Source: Firmicutes bacterium UBA2598 (GTDB taxonomy: Bacteria; Bacillota; PH28-bin88). Taken from it: a stretch of DNA of 57,932 bases. Below are positions 24,759 through 34,543 of the stretch, in pieces. The notes under the pieces are model-generated. The model ran no database searches and had not been told where the DNA came from. It saw only the letters and a program-made list of their open reading frames with translations. Within the stretch, counting starts at the first letter, position 1; each line of letters opens with the position of its first letter. The translations under genes and the position numbers were made by a program. The stretch is from positions 1-57,932 of the forward strand of contig DDKM01000049.1 of NCBI GenBank assembly GCA_002339345.1, in the 5' to 3' direction.

Positions 24759-26022
24759 CTGTGCTCAAGGCTGCGCCCACCCGAATCACCCTGGCCCCCA
24801 GTTTGTTCAGTTTCTCTTCCAGCCTCTCATAACCGCGGTCAAGGTAATGCACATTTTCCACGATGGTGGCATCCTCCGCCACCAGCCCCGCCAGCACCAG
24901 TGCGGACCCCGCCCTGAGGTCGGTAGCGGACACGATGGCCCCTGTCAGAGGGCAACTCCCGCGTACAATGGCCAACCGCCCCTCCACCCTGATGTCCGCC
25001 CCCATGCGCCGAAGCTCATCAACATGTTTGAACCGGTTTTCGAAAATGCTTTCGGCGATGATGCTGGTTCCATGGGCTTTGGCCATTAAAGCCATGACCT
25101 GTGGCTGCATGTCCGTAGGGAAACCTGGATAAGGCATAGTTTTAAAATCAACTGCCCGCATCCGCTCGACGCCCACCACCCTCACCCGGTCCGGGTACTC
25201 CTGCACCTGCACCCCGGCCTCCCGCAACTTGGCGGAAACCGGTTCCAGATGCTCCGGGATTACATTTTCCACCATAACGTCTCCACCCGTGATGGCTGCA
25301 GCCACCATGAAGGTACCGGCTTCAATACGGTCGGGAATGAGGTCGTGTTCCGCCGGACCTAGCCGCTCAACTCCTTCCACCCGGATACAATCCATACCGG
25401 CTCCCTTCACCCGGGCTCCCAATTTGTTCAGGAAATTTTGCAAATCAATTATTTCCGGTTCCTTGGCCGCATTACGGATGATGGTTTGCCCCTCAGCCAG
25501 CACAGCGGCCATCATCAGGTTTTCCGTGGCACCCACACTGGGGAAGTCCAGATGGATGTCCGCCCCCAGCAACCTGTTAACCTCGGCATCAATAAAGCCG
25601 TGCCGTTCCACAATCCTTGCACCCATGGCCTGAAAACCTTTCAGGTGCAAGTCCATTGGCCTGCTACCGATGTCACACCCCCCGGGAAGTGCCACTTTAG
25701 CCCGCCGGAACCGCCCTATCAAAGCTCCCATCACCAGGTTTGACGCCCGCATTTGGCGGGCCAGTTCTTCTGAAACATCCCACCTGTTGATATGTTTGGT
25801 GTCTATCACCATCGCGCCTTTGTCCAGCGACACCTTAGCCCCCAGGTTCTCCAGGGTGACTTTCATGGTCAGAACATCCCTCAAGCAAGGCACACCAAAA
25901 ATAATGCTGACATCCCTGGTCAGAAGGCTGGCGGCCATAATGGGTAAAATTGCATTCTTGGAACCACTGATGGTGACATTTCCCCTCAGGCGGGTGCCTC
26001 CTACCACGATGACTCTTTCCAC
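24751..26022 (-). CDS. murA: UDP-N-acetylglucosamine 1-carboxyvinyltransferase
   Basis: First committed step of peptidoglycan synthesis: transfers enolpyruvate from PEP to UDP-GlcNAc. The active-site cysteine, target of fosfomycin, is in PGGCDIGSRPMDLHLKG near residue 118; the substrate Lys-Asn pair is in ISGSKNAILP near residue 22. 423 residues, normal. GTG 26022 has GGGGTGG upstream. Confidence 0.97.
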   Translation of the reverse strand: MERVIVVGGTRLRGNVTISGSKNAILPIMAASLLTRDVSIIFGVPCLRDVLTMKVTLENLGAKVSLDKGAMVIDTKHINRWDVSEELARQMRASNLVMGALIGRFRRAKVALPGGCDIGSRPMDLHLKGFQAMGARIVERHGFIDAEVNRLLGADIHLDFPSVGATENLMMAAVLAEGQTIIRNAAKEPEIIDLQNFLNKLGARVKGAGMDCIRVEGVERLGPAEHDLIPDRIEAGTFMVAAAITGGDVMVENVIPEHLEPVSAKLREAGVQVQEYPDRVRVVGVERMRAVDFKTMPYPGFPTDMQPQVMALMAKAHGTSIIAESIFENRFKHVDELRRMGADIRVEGRLAIVRGSCPLTGAIVSATDLRAGSALVLAGLVAEDATIVENVHYLDRGYERLEEKLNKLGARVIRVGAALSTGS

Positions 26023-26052
26023 GCTGTACCACCCCCCTGACCGGCGCTGTTG

Positions 26053-26976
26053 CTAACCTTCTCCCATGATATGTATTTCCGGTTCCAAGTGTACCTGGAA
26101 GGTATCCCACACAATCCGTCTGACCATCTCCATGAGGGTAATTATATCAGTGGCAGTGGCCCGTCCCTTGTTTACAATGAAATTAGCATGTTTTTCGGAA
26201 ACCGCAGCCCCCCCAACGGTCAAGCCTTTGGCACCGCACCGGTCGATGAGCTGACCGGCGCTGGCATTGGCAGGATTTTTGAAAACACTTCCGGCATTGG
26301 GCATGTTGAGAGGCTGGAGCGCCCTTCTCCTGGCCAGGTTGGCCTGCATTCTTTTCCGAATTTCCACAGGTTCATCCCTCCGCAGCCTGAGGTACACCTT
26401 AACCACAGTTTCCCCGGTATCCATCAACCGGCTGGTCCGGTATCCCAATTGCAGCAGACCGGCTGGTACCCTGGTAAGGTTGCCTGAGGAATCCATCACT
26501 TCCACCTGCACCAGTACATCACCCATGGAGTCGCCGTGGGCACCGGCATTCATCACTACAGCTCCACCCACCGTGCCGGGAATGCCTGCCGCAAACTCCA
26601 GCCCACTGAGGCCATGAACTGCTGCGGCACGCGCCAAAAAGGGTAAATAGCACCCGGCCTCCGCAACCACATCTTCACCAATAATGGTCATTGAAGTAAG
26701 TCCACGGAACATTTTCACTACAATCCCCCTGATTCCGCCATCCCGTACCAGGACATTGGAACCGCGTCCCAAAACGGTCACCGGTAAGGCATGGTCGGCA
26801 GCAAAGGAAAATGTAGCAGAAAGATCCTTAATGGTGTCCGGAATAACCAGCAAGTCGGCAGGCCCGCCCACTCGCCAAGTGGTATGCCGGGCCATGGGCT
26901 CCCTGGTCAGTACCTGGCCGGATACCTCTTTTTGTAGTTCCATTGCCAGTTCGTTCCAATCCAAAACCCTATTCAC
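26053..26976 (-). CDS. murB: UDP-N-acetylenolpyruvoylglucosamine reductase
   Basis: FAD enzyme reducing the MurA product to UDP-MurNAc. FAD-binding blocks include TTWRVGGPADLLV and GRGSNVLVRDGGIRG; the catalytic serine lies in NAGSVFKNP and the glutamate near the end in HLEPEIHIMGE. This is the short type IIa form (307 residues). GTG 26976 overlaps the murC stop by 8 bases, so the two are coupled. Confidence 0.96.
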   Translation of the reverse strand: MNRVLDWNELAMELQKEVSGQVLTREPMARHTTWRVGGPADLLVIPDTIKDLSATFSFAADHALPVTVLGRGSNVLVRDGGIRGIVVKMFRGLTSMTIIGEDVVAEAGCYLPFLARAAAVHGLSGLEFAAGIPGTVGGAVVMNAGAHGDSMGDVLVQVEVMDSSGNLTRVPAGLLQLGYRTSRLMDTGETVVKVYLRLRRDEPVEIRKRMQANLARRRALQPLNMPNAGSVFKNPANASAGQLIDRCGAKGLTVGGAAVSEKHANFIVNKGRATATDIITLMEMVRRIVWDTFQVHLEPEIHIMGEG

Positions 26977-28354
26977 CCGCCTTCCCCAATCGGCCTAACC
27001 GGGCCAGCAACTCACCGCCTATCTTCCAGATGTTCCCGGCACCCATGGTAATCACCATGTCGCCCGGGTGGCAGACCCGCACCAGCTGGTCAAGGAGGGC
27101 ATCCCAGGAAGAAAGGTGGTAAACCTCCCTGTTGCGTTCCTTTACAACATCATAGATCAGCCGGGCAGTAACGCCGGGAATTGGCTTCTCACCTGCCCCG
27201 TAGATTTCATCAACAAATACCACATCCGCTCCGGCAAAGGCTGGGCCGAACTGGTTGTGCAGCAACTGGGTTCTGCTGTAGCGGTGCGGCTGAAACACCA
27301 CGATGATCCGCCCGGGGTGGACCTCCCGGGCCGCTTTAATGGTTGCCGCAATTTCTGTGGGGTGGTGGCCGTAGTCATCCACCACCTTGATGCCTGCCTC
27401 TTCACCCACTGCCTGAAAACGTCTTTCCGCACCCCGGAAGACAGCCAGGGCAGAGGCAATGGCGGGAAAGTTCAACCCAGCCAGCCGCCCTACCACCACC
27501 GCCGCCAGGGCGTTACTGACATTATGGCTTCCGGGCACGGCCAATTGCAGCTGCCCCAGGAGTTTTCCCCGCTCCCAGACCTGGCTGCGGGAACCCATTC
27601 CGTCAGGGTGGATATCCCGCACCTGGTAATCGCCACCCTTTAACCCGTAGGTAATTACATTACACTTACAGGTGGCAGCCATTTTCCGCAATTCCGGATC
27701 ATCGTAACACAAAATGGCATGCCCTACTGGCGGCACCAGTTGCAAAAATTCCGCAAAAGCGGTGACAATCTTTTCCTGGGAACCGTAATGATCCAGGTGA
27801 TCGTTCTCAATATTGGTGACCACAGCAATATGGGGGTGAAGTTTCAAAAAGGAACCGTCACTTTCATCCGCTTCCGCCACCAGGAACTCTCCCCGGCCCA
27901 GTTTGGCATTTCCCCCGATATCATTCAATTCGCCCCCCACTACTACAGTGGGATCAACACCGTTTTTCTCCAAAACAAGGGAGATCATGGAGGTGGTAGT
28001 GGTTTTACCGTGGGCGCCGGCCACCGCCACTGATCGCTGCCTCCGCATCAGCTGGGCCAGCAGTTCCGCCCGTTGTAGCACAGGGATGCCCCGTTCCATG
28101 GCCAGAACCAGTTCGGGGTTGTCTGGGGGAATGGCGGAAGAAACCACCACTTGATCCACTCCCGGGTGGAGGTGTGCTGGATGGTGGCCTTCATAGACCA
28201 AGGCTCCCTGGTGGGTAAGCCTTTCGGTTATTTTCGATTTGTGCAAATCGGAGCCGGAAACCTTGCACCCCAGCTCCAGCAGGATTTTTGCTAGACCACT
28301 CATCCCTGCTCCGCCAATACCGATAAAATGTGTCCAATCTTTGCGCTCTTTCAA
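26969..28354 (-). CDS. murC: UDP-N-acetylmuramate--L-alanine ligase
   Basis: ATP-dependent ligase adding L-Ala to UDP-MurNAc. The N-terminal IGIGGAGMSGLAKILLELG nucleotide fold, the P-loop GAHGKTTTTSM near residue 115, and the DDYGHHPTEIAATI and FQPHRYSRT blocks are all present. 461 residues. TTG 28354 has AAGGAG upstream; an ATG within this region is out of frame. Confidence 0.97.
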   Translation of the reverse strand: MKERKDWTHFIGIGGAGMSGLAKILLELGCKVSGSDLHKSKITERLTHQGALVYEGHHPAHLHPGVDQVVVSSAIPPDNPELVLAMERGIPVLQRAELLAQLMRRQRSVAVAGAHGKTTTTSMISLVLEKNGVDPTVVVGGELNDIGGNAKLGRGEFLVAEADESDGSFLKLHPHIAVVTNIENDHLDHYGSQEKIVTAFAEFLQLVPPVGHAILCYDDPELRKMAATCKCNVITYGLKGGDYQVRDIHPDGMGSRSQVWERGKLLGQLQLAVPGSHNVSNALAAVVVGRLAGLNFPAIASALAVFRGAERRFQAVGEEAGIKVVDDYGHHPTEIAATIKAAREVHPGRIIVVFQPHRYSRTQLLHNQFGPAFAGADVVFVDEIYGAGEKPIPGVTARLIYDVVKERNREVYHLSSWDALLDQLVRVCHPGDMVITMGAGNIWKIGGELLARLGRLGKAGE

Positions 28355-28370
28355 GTCTTTTCATCTCCTT

Positions 28371-28433
28371 TTAGCGAGCAGCAAAGGCTGATTCCAGCCA
28401 ATTCATAAGATACATCCCCATCATATGCACCAT
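28371..28433 (-). CDS. Possible 20-residue methionine-rich peptide between murG and murC
   Basis: The 129-base gap between murG and murC contains ATG GTG CAT ATG ATG and continues for 20 codons to a TAA just before the murC ribosome site. The peptide would be rich in Met and end in NWLESAFAAR, an amphipathic stretch. The upstream AGGACGG is only 3 bases from the ATG, so translation is doubtful. It may be chance, or a short leader coupled to murC. Confidence 0.25.
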   Translation of the reverse strand: MVHMMGMYLMNWLESAFAAR

Positions 28434-28483
28434 CCGTCCTGGTGTTACGACAGGGCTTGTCCTTTCTTTGCTGAATTTCGCTT

Positions 28484-29602
28484 CTAACCTGCCAGCAGAT
28501 CCCCGGCCGCCATCAAAATTCCCTGCAAAGCATCGGGGCGCCCCATCAGGCGGCTCTGCTCCGCCATTAAACGTAACCGGACTGGTTCGCCGAGCAATTC
28601 CCGCACCACCCTGACCAGCCGCTGGGGGGTTAAATCACGGTCTTTGATTAGTATGGCCGCTCCTTTTTTAGCCAGAGCCATGGCATTATGTTCCTGGTGG
28701 TTTCCCGTCGCATGGGGATAAGGAATCAGGATGGCCGGTAGGCCCCTTACCATAACCTCGGCTAAAAAAGAGGCGCCCGCCCGGCCGATCACCAGGTCAC
28801 TGGCAGCCAAAGCGTCCGCCATGTTGTAAAAATACGGTTTAATGGTAATATTCCCATATTTAACCACATCTATTCCGACAGAGTCCAGTGACTGCAAATA
28901 TTCCTGGTAGTGGGCAGTACCGGTGGCCAACAGTACTTGCAGGTCCGGATTCCCGGTAGCCTCACGCAGCACTCCCGTCATGGCCCTGTTCAGGCTAGCA
29001 GCCCCGCGGCTTCCGCCGGTAGCCAGCACCGTCAACTTGGTCGGCTCCACCCCCAGCCGACCGGCACCATCCGCCCGGGAAGTGCTTAAAACTTCTGCCC
29101 GTACCGGCAAGCCGGTATGATAGACTTTGGCACCTGCAGGTAAATAGGCAGCAGCCTCCTGAAAAGTGAGGCACACAGCGGAAACCAGCCTGGCCAACAG
29201 CCGGTTGGTCAGGCCTGGGAAGGCGTTTTGTTCGTGAACAAGGGTAGGAATCCCTTGCAGGGTGGCTGCAAACACCACAGGCCCGCTGACAAAGCCCCCC
29301 GTGCCAACCACCAGATCGGGATGGAAATTGCGCACCAGGTTGACGGCTTCCGCCATCCCCTTGACCAGTTTGGCACCCGCCCTGATGACCCGGGGGGAAA
29401 GGCTGCGAGAAAAACCTTCCACCGTAATGGTGGCAAAGGGTATCCCTTCCCGCGGCACAATATCCGCTTCCAGCCCTGTAGATGTTCCCACATACAACAA
29501 CTGGGCACCGGGAAAACGGAGGGCCAACCCCCGGGCAATGGCCAAGGCGGGATAAATGTGTCCTCCCGTCCCGCCACCACTTATTAAAAACCTGTACATC
29601 AA
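28484..29602 (-). CDS. murG: UDP-GlcNAc--lipid I GlcNAc transferase
   Basis: Makes lipid II from lipid I at the inner face of the membrane. The G-loop GGGTGGHIYPALAIA is at residues 9-23 and the UDP-binding part ATGGSRGAASLN and GRAGASFLAEVM lies in the C-terminal half. 372 residues. GGAGG lies 9 bases before TTG 29602, directly followed by an in-frame ATG. Confidence 0.96.
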   Translation of the reverse strand: MMYRFLISGGGTGGHIYPALAIARGLALRFPGAQLLYVGTSTGLEADIVPREGIPFATITVEGFSRSLSPRVIRAGAKLVKGMAEAVNLVRNFHPDLVVGTGGFVSGPVVFAATLQGIPTLVHEQNAFPGLTNRLLARLVSAVCLTFQEAAAYLPAGAKVYHTGLPVRAEVLSTSRADGAGRLGVEPTKLTVLATGGSRGAASLNRAMTGVLREATGNPDLQVLLATGTAHYQEYLQSLDSVGIDVVKYGNITIKPYFYNMADALAASDLVIGRAGASFLAEVMVRGLPAILIPYPHATGNHQEHNAMALAKKGAAILIKDRDLTPQRLVRVVRELLGEPVRLRLMAEQSRLMGRPDALQGILMAAGDLLAG

Positions 29603-29625
29603 GTATCCAATCCTCCAAAATCAGT

Positions 29626-30723
29626 CTACCTCTGACCGGCATACCGCGAAATATTTAACAGCAACCCAATGGAGATCAAGGTGAACAGCAAGCTGGATCC
29701 ACCATAGCTAATTAAAGGCAGGGTGATGCCGGTAATGGGCATGGAACCGGTAACCACACCGATATTGATAATTGCTTGAAAGACGATCATACAGGTCAGC
29801 CCTACTGCCAACAGGCTGCCGTAGGTATCGGGGGCGGTTACCGCCACCCGTAAACCCCGCCACAACAGGATTAAAAACAGGCAGATCACCAGGGAGGCGC
29901 CAATAAAACCCAGTTCTTCCCCTATAATGGCAAAGATAAAGTCGGTATGTCTTTCCGGGATATACAAAAGCTTTTGACGCCCCTGACCCAGACCCATGCC
30001 AAAAAGCCCGCCAGACCCCAGGGCCAGGAGGGACTGAATGATCTGAAAACCGGAATCGGTGGGGTCGGCATAGGGGTTCAGAAAAGACAACAATCGTTGC
30101 ATGCGGTAGTCTGCTGTGAAGATGGCTACAAAAACTCCAACCAGCCCTATGATGGCCAGACCAATCAGATGGCTGACCCTCGCTCCGGCCGCCGCCAGCA
30201 GGATATAGGCCGTTCCGGCCACCGCAATGGTTGTGCCTAAATCCGGTTGAGCCAAAATCAGGCCGCATACAGCGCCCAGGATTATCAACCGCGGCAATAG
30301 TCCCCGCCGGAAATCCTTTAACCGGTCACCGGCTTCACTCAAACTGCGGGCCAGGTAGATGGCCATAGCCAGTTTAATGACCTCTGAGGGCTGAAAAGTC
30401 AGGAACCCCATACCCAGGGACCGACGGGATCCATGGCTTTCCAGACCAATCACCAGCACCAGCAGCAATAAAAGGATTGCCCCAATGAGAAAAATCTTGG
30501 CGTAACGCCGAACTAAAAAATAGTCCAGCTGCATGGCCGAAAACAAACCCATGGCTCCCAGAATAGTCCAAATCCCTTGCCTTTTTAAAAAGTAGAACTG
30601 GTCCCCGTAGGAGATCATGGCGGAATAGGCACTGGAACTGAACACCATTACAATACCAATGGCTAAAAGCAAAGAGGTGGACAGGATAATTAAAAAATCA
30701 GGCGGGCCCTTGCGCAAGCGCAA
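29626..30723 (-). CDS. ftsW: SEDS lipid II polymerase FtsW/SpoVE
   Basis: Polytopic glycosyltransferase polymerising lipid II with its partner class B PBP. About ten transmembrane segments; signature blocks include LLYIPERHTDFIFAIIGEELGF and the C-terminal ISYGGSSLLFTL. GGAGG is 8 bases before TTG 30723, so this start (365 aa) is preferred to the frame from 30768, which would overlap murD. Its cognate PBP is probably the SpoVD-like protein encoded at 36191. FtsW and SpoVE cannot be told apart from sequence alone. Confidence 0.95.
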   Translation of the reverse strand: MRLRKGPPDFLIILSTSLLLAIGIVMVFSSSAYSAMISYGDQFYFLKRQGIWTILGAMGLFSAMQLDYFLVRRYAKIFLIGAILLLLLVLVIGLESHGSRRSLGMGFLTFQPSEVIKLAMAIYLARSLSEAGDRLKDFRRGLLPRLIILGAVCGLILAQPDLGTTIAVAGTAYILLAAAGARVSHLIGLAIIGLVGVFVAIFTADYRMQRLLSFLNPYADPTDSGFQIIQSLLALGSGGLFGMGLGQGRQKLLYIPERHTDFIFAIIGEELGFIGASLVICLFLILLWRGLRVAVTAPDTYGSLLAVGLTCMIVFQAIINIGVVTGSMPITGITLPLISYGGSSLLFTLISIGLLLNISRYAGQR

Positions 30724-30736
30724 TAATGTCACCTCC

Positions 30737-32110
30737 CTATTGGTGGGTGTGATTCCCCACCAGTTCACCTACCAAATGGCGGAACAAGTCGCCCCTTTCC
30801 TCGAAATTGTTGAACATATCCCAACTGGCACACGCCGGTGACAACAACACCACATCACCAGGTTCTGCCAGCCGTGCCGCCGTATGGACAGCCCCGGCAA
30901 AGGTATCGCATGGATAAACTGCCTCAAAGCCTATATCCGCCAGGGCCTGCCCAATGGCCTCCCTGGCCTCGCCAACTAACACCACCGCCTTTACTTTCTC
31001 CTTGATTTTGGCCGCAAAGGGGCTGAAGTCACTACCCTTGTTCCGGCCGCCGGCGATCAGCACCAACGGCAAGGTAAAGGCGTCCAGGGCCTTGATGGCA
31101 GCATCGGGGTTGGTAGCTTTGGAATCATTGATGAATTTAACCCCGTTCAGCTCCCCCACCTGTTCCAGCCTGTGGGGCACACCGGGAAAGGTGGCCAAGG
31201 TGTGGGCGATGTTGTCCGGTGCAATCCCCATCACCCAGCTGGCAGCCACCGCCGCCAGAGCATTTTCCAGGTTGTGGGCACCGCGAAGTCGGACATCCGC
31301 CGACCGGCAAATAACTGTATCCCGATCTCCAAGCCGGACGGTAATTTCCCCATCCCGCACAAAAACTCCCTCCGGCAACTGGTTTTCGCGGCTGAAAAAG
31401 AGCACCCGGCCCGGCACCTGATTTGCCAGACTGCGTACCACCGGATCATCGTAATTCAGCACCGCCCAGTCGGAAGACTGCTGCAGGGCAAAAATTCTGG
31501 CCTTGGCCTGGATATAGGCCTCCATGGTTCCATGGCGATCAAGGTGGTCAGGAGTAATATTGAGTATGACGGCCACCTGGGGCCGGAATTGCCGCGTGCA
31601 TTCCAACTGAAAACTGGAAACCTCCACCACAAAGACAGTCCCCGGAACGGCCTGTACAGTTTCCTGGACCAATGGTACACCAATATTGCCAGCCACCACG
31701 GTACGTCGGCCAGCATCTTGGAAAATCTGCCCGGTTAAAGCGGTGGTGGTGGTTTTACCATTGGTGCCGGTGATGGCTACCACCGGTCCCTGGACCCACG
31801 CAAAGGCCAACTCTATTTCGCTCCAGATGGGTATCTCCGCCTCGCGGGCCTGGGCCAGTGGAGGAATATGCAGTGGCACGCCTGGGCTCTGAATTACCAG
31901 ATCGAACCTGTCTCCGCCAACTTCAGGGTAATGTCCCGCAACCACCCGCACCGGTAACCCGGCAAGTTCACCAAGGGGTCCCCCAAGGGCTTCCGCCGGC
32001 TTGATATCGGTGACGGTAACCTCCGCACCCTTTGCGGCCAGAACCTTGGCCGCTGCCACACCGCTTTTACCCAGCCCCACCACCAGCACCCTACACCCAC
32101 GCCAATCCAT
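30737..32110 (-). CDS. murD: UDP-N-acetylmuramoylalanine--D-glutamate ligase
   Basis: Adds D-Glu to UDP-MurNAc-L-Ala. The N-terminal fold starts CRVLVVGLGKSGVAAAKVL, the P-loop is GTNGKTTTTAL near residue 117, and the C-terminal blocks are FINDSKATNPDAAIKAL and LSPACASWDMFNNFEERG. ATG 32110 gives 457 residues; the frame open to 32185 overlaps the mraY end. The GGAGGG site is 12 bases away, rather far. Confidence 0.96.
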   Translation of the reverse strand: MDWRGCRVLVVGLGKSGVAAAKVLAAKGAEVTVTDIKPAEALGGPLGELAGLPVRVVAGHYPEVGGDRFDLVIQSPGVPLHIPPLAQAREAEIPIWSEIELAFAWVQGPVVAITGTNGKTTTTALTGQIFQDAGRRTVVAGNIGVPLVQETVQAVPGTVFVVEVSSFQLECTRQFRPQVAVILNITPDHLDRHGTMEAYIQAKARIFALQQSSDWAVLNYDDPVVRSLANQVPGRVLFFSRENQLPEGVFVRDGEITVRLGDRDTVICRSADVRLRGAHNLENALAAVAASWVMGIAPDNIAHTLATFPGVPHRLEQVGELNGVKFINDSKATNPDAAIKALDAFTLPLVLIAGGRNKGSDFSPFAAKIKEKVKAVVLVGEAREAIGQALADIGFEAVYPCDTFAGAVHTAARLAEPGDVVLLSPACASWDMFNNFEERGDLFRHLVGELVGNHTHQ

Positions 32111-32127
32111 GAAACCCGTTACCCTCC

Positions 32128-33093
32128 TCACATAGTCTGGGCTACCCATAAACCGGCTACGGCAAGGGCCAGCCCCCACATCCAAAACACCCTAACTACC
32201 TTGGTTTCCCTCCATCCCACCAATTCAAAATGGTGATGGAGAGGACTCATCCGGAAAATACGCTTTCCGGTAAGCCGGAAGAAAAGTACCTGCAGGATAA
32301 CCGACAGGGCTTCCACAACAAAAACCCCACCAGCCACCAAAAGAATAATTTCCCTTTCCATCAAAACGGCAATGGCGCCCAAGGCGGCACCCAAAGCCAG
32401 GGAACCGGTATCACCCATAAACACCCTGGCCGGATACTTGTTATAATATAAAAACCCAAGGCACCCGCCAACCACCGCAATGGCCAGAAGTCCTAACCCG
32501 GTCTGGCCAGCCAGCCAAGCCGCACCCGCCAGGCTCAATGCAGACAGTGCCGCCAGTCCGCCAGCGAGGCCATCCAACCCATCGGTAAGATTAACCGCAT
32601 TGGAGATGAACATCATCAGCAGGATGGTGAAGGGGTAAAAGAACCATCCCAACTGGGTCTCCCCCAAGCCAAAGGGAAGCGCGATGGTGGTGGTTCGTCC
32701 TCCTAAAGCCACCGCCCCGAAGGCCAAGGCCAAGCCCAGGATCAGTTGGGCTAACAACTTGGATCTGGCCTTTAAACCCAGGGGACGCCGAAGGGCAACC
32801 TTTAGATAGTCATCGGCAAATCCTACGATACCGTGGGCCATGGCAATTACCAGGGCTACCCACACCACCGGCTCAACTTCGGACCGGAGAATGGTTGCGA
32901 TTAGTATCGCAGCCAGGAAAATCAAGCCCCCCATGGTCGGTGTACCTGATTTGGTAAGATGGCGCTGAGGGCCATCGGAACGAACGGATTGGCCGAATTT
33001 TAACCTTTTAAGAACAGGGATAAAAACAGAACCCAGACCAATGGCGATGCCGAAGGCTACACCCAAGGTTATCAACACTTCTTTCAAAAACAC
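32128..33093 (-). CDS. mraY: Phospho-MurNAc-pentapeptide transferase
   Basis: Membrane enzyme joining UDP-MurNAc-pentapeptide to undecaprenyl phosphate to form lipid I. Ten hydrophobic segments; the Mg-binding and catalytic blocks are VGFADDYLK, NLTDGLDGLAGG, GDTGSLALGAALG and the C-terminal HHHFELVGW. GTG 33093 after GGGGGG is taken as the start; a GTG at 33111 lacks a ribosome site. 321 residues. Confidence 0.95.
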   Translation of the reverse strand: MFLKEVLITLGVAFGIAIGLGSVFIPVLKRLKFGQSVRSDGPQRHLTKSGTPTMGGLIFLAAILIATILRSEVEPVVWVALVIAMAHGIVGFADDYLKVALRRPLGLKARSKLLAQLILGLALAFGAVALGGRTTTIALPFGLGETQLGWFFYPFTILLMMFISNAVNLTDGLDGLAGGLAALSALSLAGAAWLAGQTGLGLLAIAVVGGCLGFLYYNKYPARVFMGDTGSLALGAALGAIAVLMEREIILLVAGGVFVVEALSVILQVLFFRLTGKRIFRMSPLHHHFELVGWRETKVVRVFWMWGLALAVAGLWVAQTM

Positions 33094-33163
33094 GACGCCC
33101 CCCAACTCCACCGAAATAGGTTTCCCTACCTGTCCCCCAGAATGCCAAATTTATGTATCCCCG

Positions 33164-34543
33164 TCAAGACCGGGAATCCGCCTCCGCCAGCGCATCTGCT
33201 ATTCTTTCCAGCTGCATGCCTCGCGAGGCCTTGATTAAAACCACATCACCAGGTTGCAACACCCTTTCCAGGCCGGCAATGGTCTCTTCGGCCGAACAGG
33301 TATAAAAGATGTTTTCCGCCGGCATGCCGGCGGCTTGGGCACCCCGGCCAATCTCCACAGCCCGGCGGCCCACTGCAAACAACAGGTCAACACCCGCCCC
33401 TGTTGCCGCCGCCCCAACCTCACGGTGACCCGCAACTTCCATTTCCCCCAATTCCAACATATCCCCCAGCACCGCCACCCGCCGCCGGCCGGTAAAGTTG
33501 GCCAACACCTCAAGGGAAGCTTTCATGGAAGACGGGCTGGCATTATAGGCATCATTGATGATCAGGCAGCCCCTCCTGCCTGGTCGATGTTCCAACCGCA
33601 TGGGGGACAGCCGTACCCCGGTTAGGGCAGCAGCCGCCCGCCCCATGTCACATCCCAGGACAAACCCCACCCCTAGGGCTGCGAGGGCATTCAGGACGTT
33701 GTGCACTCCCGGTACCGGCAACTGAACAGGAAATGCCATGCCATGGACAACGGCGGTAAAATGAATCCCCCGCTGACCCTGGGGTTGCAGATTCAGTGCC
33801 CGGATGTCCGCCTCTCCCCGCAGGCCAAAATACCATACCTTTCCCCGGCACCGCACCGCCTGTTCCCGGCATCTTGGATCATCGCCATTGACAACGGCAA
33901 CACCCCCGGTTGGAATGGCCTCCAGCAATTCCCCTTTGGCGGAGGCGATATTCTCCACGGAACCCAGCAGCTCCAAATGGCTTGTGCCGATGTTAGTCAG
34001 AACGCCAACCACCGGCTGAGCTATCTCACACAACCGGGCGATTTGCCCCATCCCCCGCATACCCATTTCCAATACCAGGGCAGTGCAATTGTCTGGCATG
34101 CTTAAAATGGTCAGGGGCAGGCCGATCTCGTTGTTGTAATTGCCAACTGACCGGTGTACCATCTCTTTGGTGGAAATCACCGCAGCCACCATGTCCTTGG
34201 TGGTGGTTTTGCCATTGGAACCAGTGATCCCAATGACCGTTCCCTTGAACTGACGACGCTTCCACCCTGCAAGTTCCTGCAGGGCAACCAGGGGATCCTG
34301 GACCTGAACCACCGCTCCCGGCAGAGCCTCCACCGGCGGGCGGCTCACCACAACCCCAGCCGCTCCCCCCGCCATGGCTTGCTTGACAAAGGCATGACCG
34401 TCGGTTTTGGCGCCGGGCAAAGCAAAAAAGAGATCGCCCGCCTGCAGGGACCTGGAATCGATGGAAACGCCCCCTACCCTGATGTTGTCATCTCCTTGCA
34501 GAAGGCGCCCGCCGGTGGCGGCACACACCTCACCGATGTTCAT
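33164..34543 (-). CDS. murF: UDP-MurNAc-tripeptide--D-Ala-D-Ala ligase
   Basis: Completes the pentapeptide by adding D-Ala-D-Ala. P-loop GSNGKTTTKDM near residue 108, then ERPGRRG-type NDAYNASPSSM block. ATG 34543 with AGGAGG 9 bases upstream gives 459 residues. The start lies 14 bases inside the end of murE, so the two are coupled; the longer frame to 34651 is a run-through of murE. Confidence 0.96.
   Translation of the reverse strand: MNIGEVCAATGGRLLQGDDNIRVGGVSIDSRSLQAGDLFFALPGAKTDGHAFVKQAMAGGAAGVVVSRPPVEALPGAVVQVQDPLVALQELAGWKRRQFKGTVIGITGSNGKTTTKDMVAAVISTKEMVHRSVGNYNNEIGLPLTILSMPDNCTALVLEMGMRGMGQIARLCEIAQPVVGVLTNIGTSHLELLGSVENIASAKGELLEAIPTGGVAVVNGDDPRCREQAVRCRGKVWYFGLRGEADIRALNLQPQGQRGIHFTAVVHGMAFPVQLPVPGVHNVLNALAALGVGFVLGCDMGRAAAALTGVRLSPMRLEHRPGRRGCLIINDAYNASPSSMKASLEVLANFTGRRRVAVLGDMLELGEMEVAGHREVGAAATGAGVDLLFAVGRRAVEIGRGAQAAGMPAENIFYTCSAEETIAGLERVLQPGDVVLIKASRGMQLERIADALAEADSRS

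Noticed and set aside
28995..29642. 215-codon frame overlapping murG on the same strand
   Set aside because: Shifted-frame shadow of murG in GC-rich DNA; its glycine/arginine/cysteine-rich product has no recognisable domain.
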